From assembly GCA_033763575.1 (NCBI GenBank), contig JANRKF010000003.1, positions 1 to 34,215 of the forward strand: 34,215 nt of DNA. Direction: 5' to 3'. The notes below the pieces were generated by a model, which saw only the letters and a program-made list of their open reading frames with translations, was not told where the DNA came from and ran no database searches. Of the stretch, positions 32,453 through 34,215 are shown piece after piece. Every line of letters starts with the position of its first letter. The stretch's first letter is position 1. A program made the position numbers and the translations under genes. The DNA comes from JANRKF01 sp033763575 (GTDB taxonomy: Bacteria; Pseudomonadota; Alphaproteobacteria; Rickettsiales; SXRF01).

Positions 32453-33344
32453 GTTTGTGTAGCAGCAGCGTGCACCAGCCCTCATGGCTGAGGCGCTTGA
32501 CAAGGCGAAGCCCCTGCCGCCGGTGGGCGGAAAATACCATCGCTTCCTGGTCGGAAAGCAGGCCCGACAAGATGGCATAGCCGCCCGGTTTCAACGTGCG
32601 CGCCAACGCATGGGAAAACATAACCAGCGGCCGCGCCAAAATATTGGCAATAATCAGGTCACATTCGCCGAAATGCTTGACCACGCGACTTTTATAACCA
32701 TCCGATACCGCGCACCCAGTGGCGTGTTGCGTGCGGTTGATGCGCACATTATCGGCCGTCACCTGCACCGCAATCGGATCGATATCCACCGCGAGAATCT
32801 CGGCATTCCATAGTTTCGCAGCAGCAATGGCAAGAATGCCGGAGCCGGTTCCCATATCAAGGATGCGTGTGATATTCCTGCGTTTTTTTATCCATGCGAG
32901 CGCCTGCAAACAAGTGCGCGTGGTGCCATGCTCACCGCTGCCAAACGCCGCGCCCGCCTCCACCTGAATCGGAATAGATGCCACCGGCGGCGTATCCGTC
33001 ACATGCGAGCCATGCACAAAAAAACGTTCGATAATCAGGGGCGGGAAATCCCGCGCCACCAGCGAAAGCCAATCCTGCTGCATGATGGTGGCGGTGGTAA
33101 TTGCCGGCGTCTTTTTCCCGGCGAGCATGGCCAGCACCGCAGCGCGGCGCGTCACCTCTGCCATATCGGGCGGTTCGGCAAACAACACATCACATTTCCA
33201 TTGGTCACGCTCCTCATCGAGCTCAAACGCCGAAGCTGAAAGCGCGATATCATCGAACGAATCCTGCACATGTTCGGCGCTGGCAAACGGCAGCACAAAT
33301 GACACCTGAAAATACTGCGATACTTGTGCAAAAGGATTATACAT
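32406..33344 (-). CDS. prmA: Ribosomal protein L11 methyltransferase
   Basis: PrmA trimethylates ribosomal protein L11 at several positions. The 312 residues have the N-terminal substrate-recognition domain, then the linker motif AFGSGEHGTTRTCLQAL, SAM-binding loop LDMGTGSGILAIAAAKLW, AVDIDPIAVQVTADN, and the active-site motif DLIIANILARPL. A normal PrmA would end soon after GWCTLLLHK; here about 15 residues (PSEASASQCPGRYNP) follow and run into the convergent BMP-family gene, giving the 47-base overlap. The ATG overlaps the ligA stop by 8 bases, so the two are co-transcribed. Confidence 0.93.
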   Translation of the reverse strand: MYNPFAQVSQYFQVSFVLPFASAEHVQDSFDDIALSASAFELDEERDQWKCDVLFAEPPDMAEVTRRAAVLAMLAGKKTPAITTATIMQQDWLSLVARDFPPLIIERFFVHGSHVTDTPPVASIPIQVEAGAAFGSGEHGTTRTCLQALAWIKKRRNITRILDMGTGSGILAIAAAKLWNAEILAVDIDPIAVQVTADNVRINRTQHATGCAVSDGYKSRVVKHFGECDLIIANILARPLVMFSHALARTLKPGGYAILSGLLSDQEAMVFSAHRRQGLRLVKRLSHEGWCTLLLHKPSEASASQCPGRYNP

Positions 33345-34215
33345 GGATCATCTCCAGCCACTCATCTTCATTTAAAATTTTTACGCCGAGCTCGGTGGCT
33401 TTTTTGAGCTTGCTACCCGCATCCTCACCGGCAATCACAAAATCCGTTTTGGCAGAAACTGAGCTGGCCACTTTCGCGCCGAGCCGCTCTGCCGTTGCTT
33501 TTGCCGCATCTCTCGTCATCTTGGTCATGCTTCCGGTAAACACCACCGTCTTGCCCGACACCGCCGATTGCACCGTGTTATTTTCATAATCGGCGATATG
33601 CAAATGCGCCGCTAATTTTTCAACCACTTCCACATTATGCGGCTCGGCAAAGAATTCGGCGATGGCACCTGCGACTTTCGGGCCGATGCCGTCGATATTG
33701 TCCAACTCCTCCATGCCGGAAGGCAATGATTTCATCGCCGCGAGCCACGCAGCAAACGAGCCATATTGTTTGGCGAGCAGCTTGGCGGTGATGTCGCCGA
33801 CATGGCGGATGCCGAGGGCAAAAATACATTTCGCAAGCGGAACGTTTTTGGCAACTTCAATCGCCGCAAGTAAATTCTCCACCGATTTTTTGCCCCAGCC
33901 CTCGCGCTTTTCGATGATGTCAGCTTTTTCGTGCAGCGTGAAAATATCCGCCGCGTTTTTAATGAGTCCATCCTGCCAGAAGGCGGTGATTTGTTTTTCA
34001 CCGAGGCCTTCAATGTCGAGTGCCCCTCGCGAAACGAAATGCCTGAGACGCTCGACAATCTGTGCATCGCACGATAAGCCGCCCGTGCAGCGCCGCGCCA
34101 CCTCGCCCTCCTCGCGCACCGCCAAACTTCCACACACTGGGCAGTGAGTTGGGAAGCTATAAGGTACAGAATTCTCAGCATGAGATTTGCTTTCCACCAC
34201 CTGCGGAATCACATC
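33337..34215 (-). CDS. ligA: NAD-dependent DNA ligase, C-terminal part (5' end outside window)
   Basis: LigA seals nicks in replication and repair using NAD. Only the C-terminal 292 residues are in the window; the frame is open to the right edge and begins DVIPQVVESK, the end of the OB domain. Then follow the four-Cys zinc finger (CPVCG, CTGGLSC), the helix-hairpin-helix region (LDIEGLGEKQI to IDGIGPKVAGAIAEFF) and the BRCT domain (SGKTVVFTGSMTKMTRD to DEWLEMI). The GTG at 34212 is an internal Val codon, not a start. It overlaps the downstream prmA start by 8 bases. Confidence 0.96.
   Translation of the reverse strand, partial: DVIPQVVESKSHAENSVPYSFPTHCPVCGSLAVREEGEVARRCTGGLSCDAQIVERLRHFVSRGALDIEGLGEKQITAFWQDGLIKNAADIFTLHEKADIIEKREGWGKKSVENLLAAIEVAKNVPLAKCIFALGIRHVGDITAKLLAKQYGSFAAWLAAMKSLPSGMEELDNIDGIGPKVAGAIAEFFAEPHNVEVVEKLAAHLHIADYENNTVQSAVSGKTVVFTGSMTKMTRDAAKATAERLGAKVASSVSAKTDFVIAGEDAGSKLKKATELGVKILNEDEWLEMIHV

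Overview
The window reads as one contiguous piece of an alphaproteobacterial chromosome. The evidence is a class II (B12-dependent) ribonucleotide reductase of the long NrdJ type, a ribB(X)-ribH-nusB-thiL run, a class I PHA synthase, a tRNA-Glu of alphaproteobacterial type, an AlaC-like aminotransferase and a murA close to alphaproteobacterial versions. The order within the class cannot be fixed from sequence alone. Gene density is high, with many 4-base or tail-to-tail overlaps. No phage, plasmid or CRISPR module is visible.

Layout. 2-5998: the 3' part of a giant secreted adhesin-like gene, with a beta-helical region, 16 MBG-type repeats and a Ser/Asn/Gly-rich tail. 6011-11217 (minus): a small lipoprotein, nrdJ and trhO; nrdJ has its own 350-base upstream region with two NrdR-like boxes. 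11315-12504 (plus): a small conserved-looking protein and a lone prepilin-like protein. 12564-15592 (plus): ribBX-ribH-nusB-thiL, that is riboflavin synthesis, antitermination and thiamine phosphate kinase. 15678-17711 (minus): alaC and a Pro/Ala-rich lipoprotein. 17792-20452 (plus): phaC and a bile-acid-symporter-like membrane protein. 20453-20844: a tRNA-Glu region with a duplicated tRNA 3' end. 20845-21893: a DUF4865 protein convergent with bamE. 22027-24944 (plus): dcd, a decayed four-helix-bundle gene, murA and a ThiF/MoeB-type E1-like enzyme. 24941-31396 (minus): aceB, DUF3429, mscL, rlmI, an ABC ATPase and an M24 aminopeptidase P. 31442-34215: a BMP-family binding protein, prmA (minus) and the 3' part of ligA (minus).

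Most genes are housekeeping. Metabolic links are carbon storage (phaC) with the glyoxylate-shunt enzyme malate synthase (aceB), dNTP supply (nrdJ, dcd), cofactor synthesis (riboflavin, thiamine) and envelope building (murA, bamE, mscL).

The unusual content is a set of small repeat elements inserted between and even inside housekeeping genes. (1) A roughly 100-base double-hairpin element sits in frame inside murA and adds about 35 residues, reminiscent of Rickettsia palindromic elements. (2) Two related double-hairpin elements bracket thiL; one supplies its probable ribosome binding site and the other a probable terminator. (3) A 22-base copy of the tRNA-Glu 3' end supplies the stop codon of the neighbouring transporter. 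(4) An internally deleted S23/IVS-type four-helix-bundle gene between dcd and murA is bounded by 19-base inverted repeats. (5) A degenerate 7-base tandem repeat lies inside thiL. I see no complete new multi-gene system; these repeats are the best candidates for undescribed biology here.
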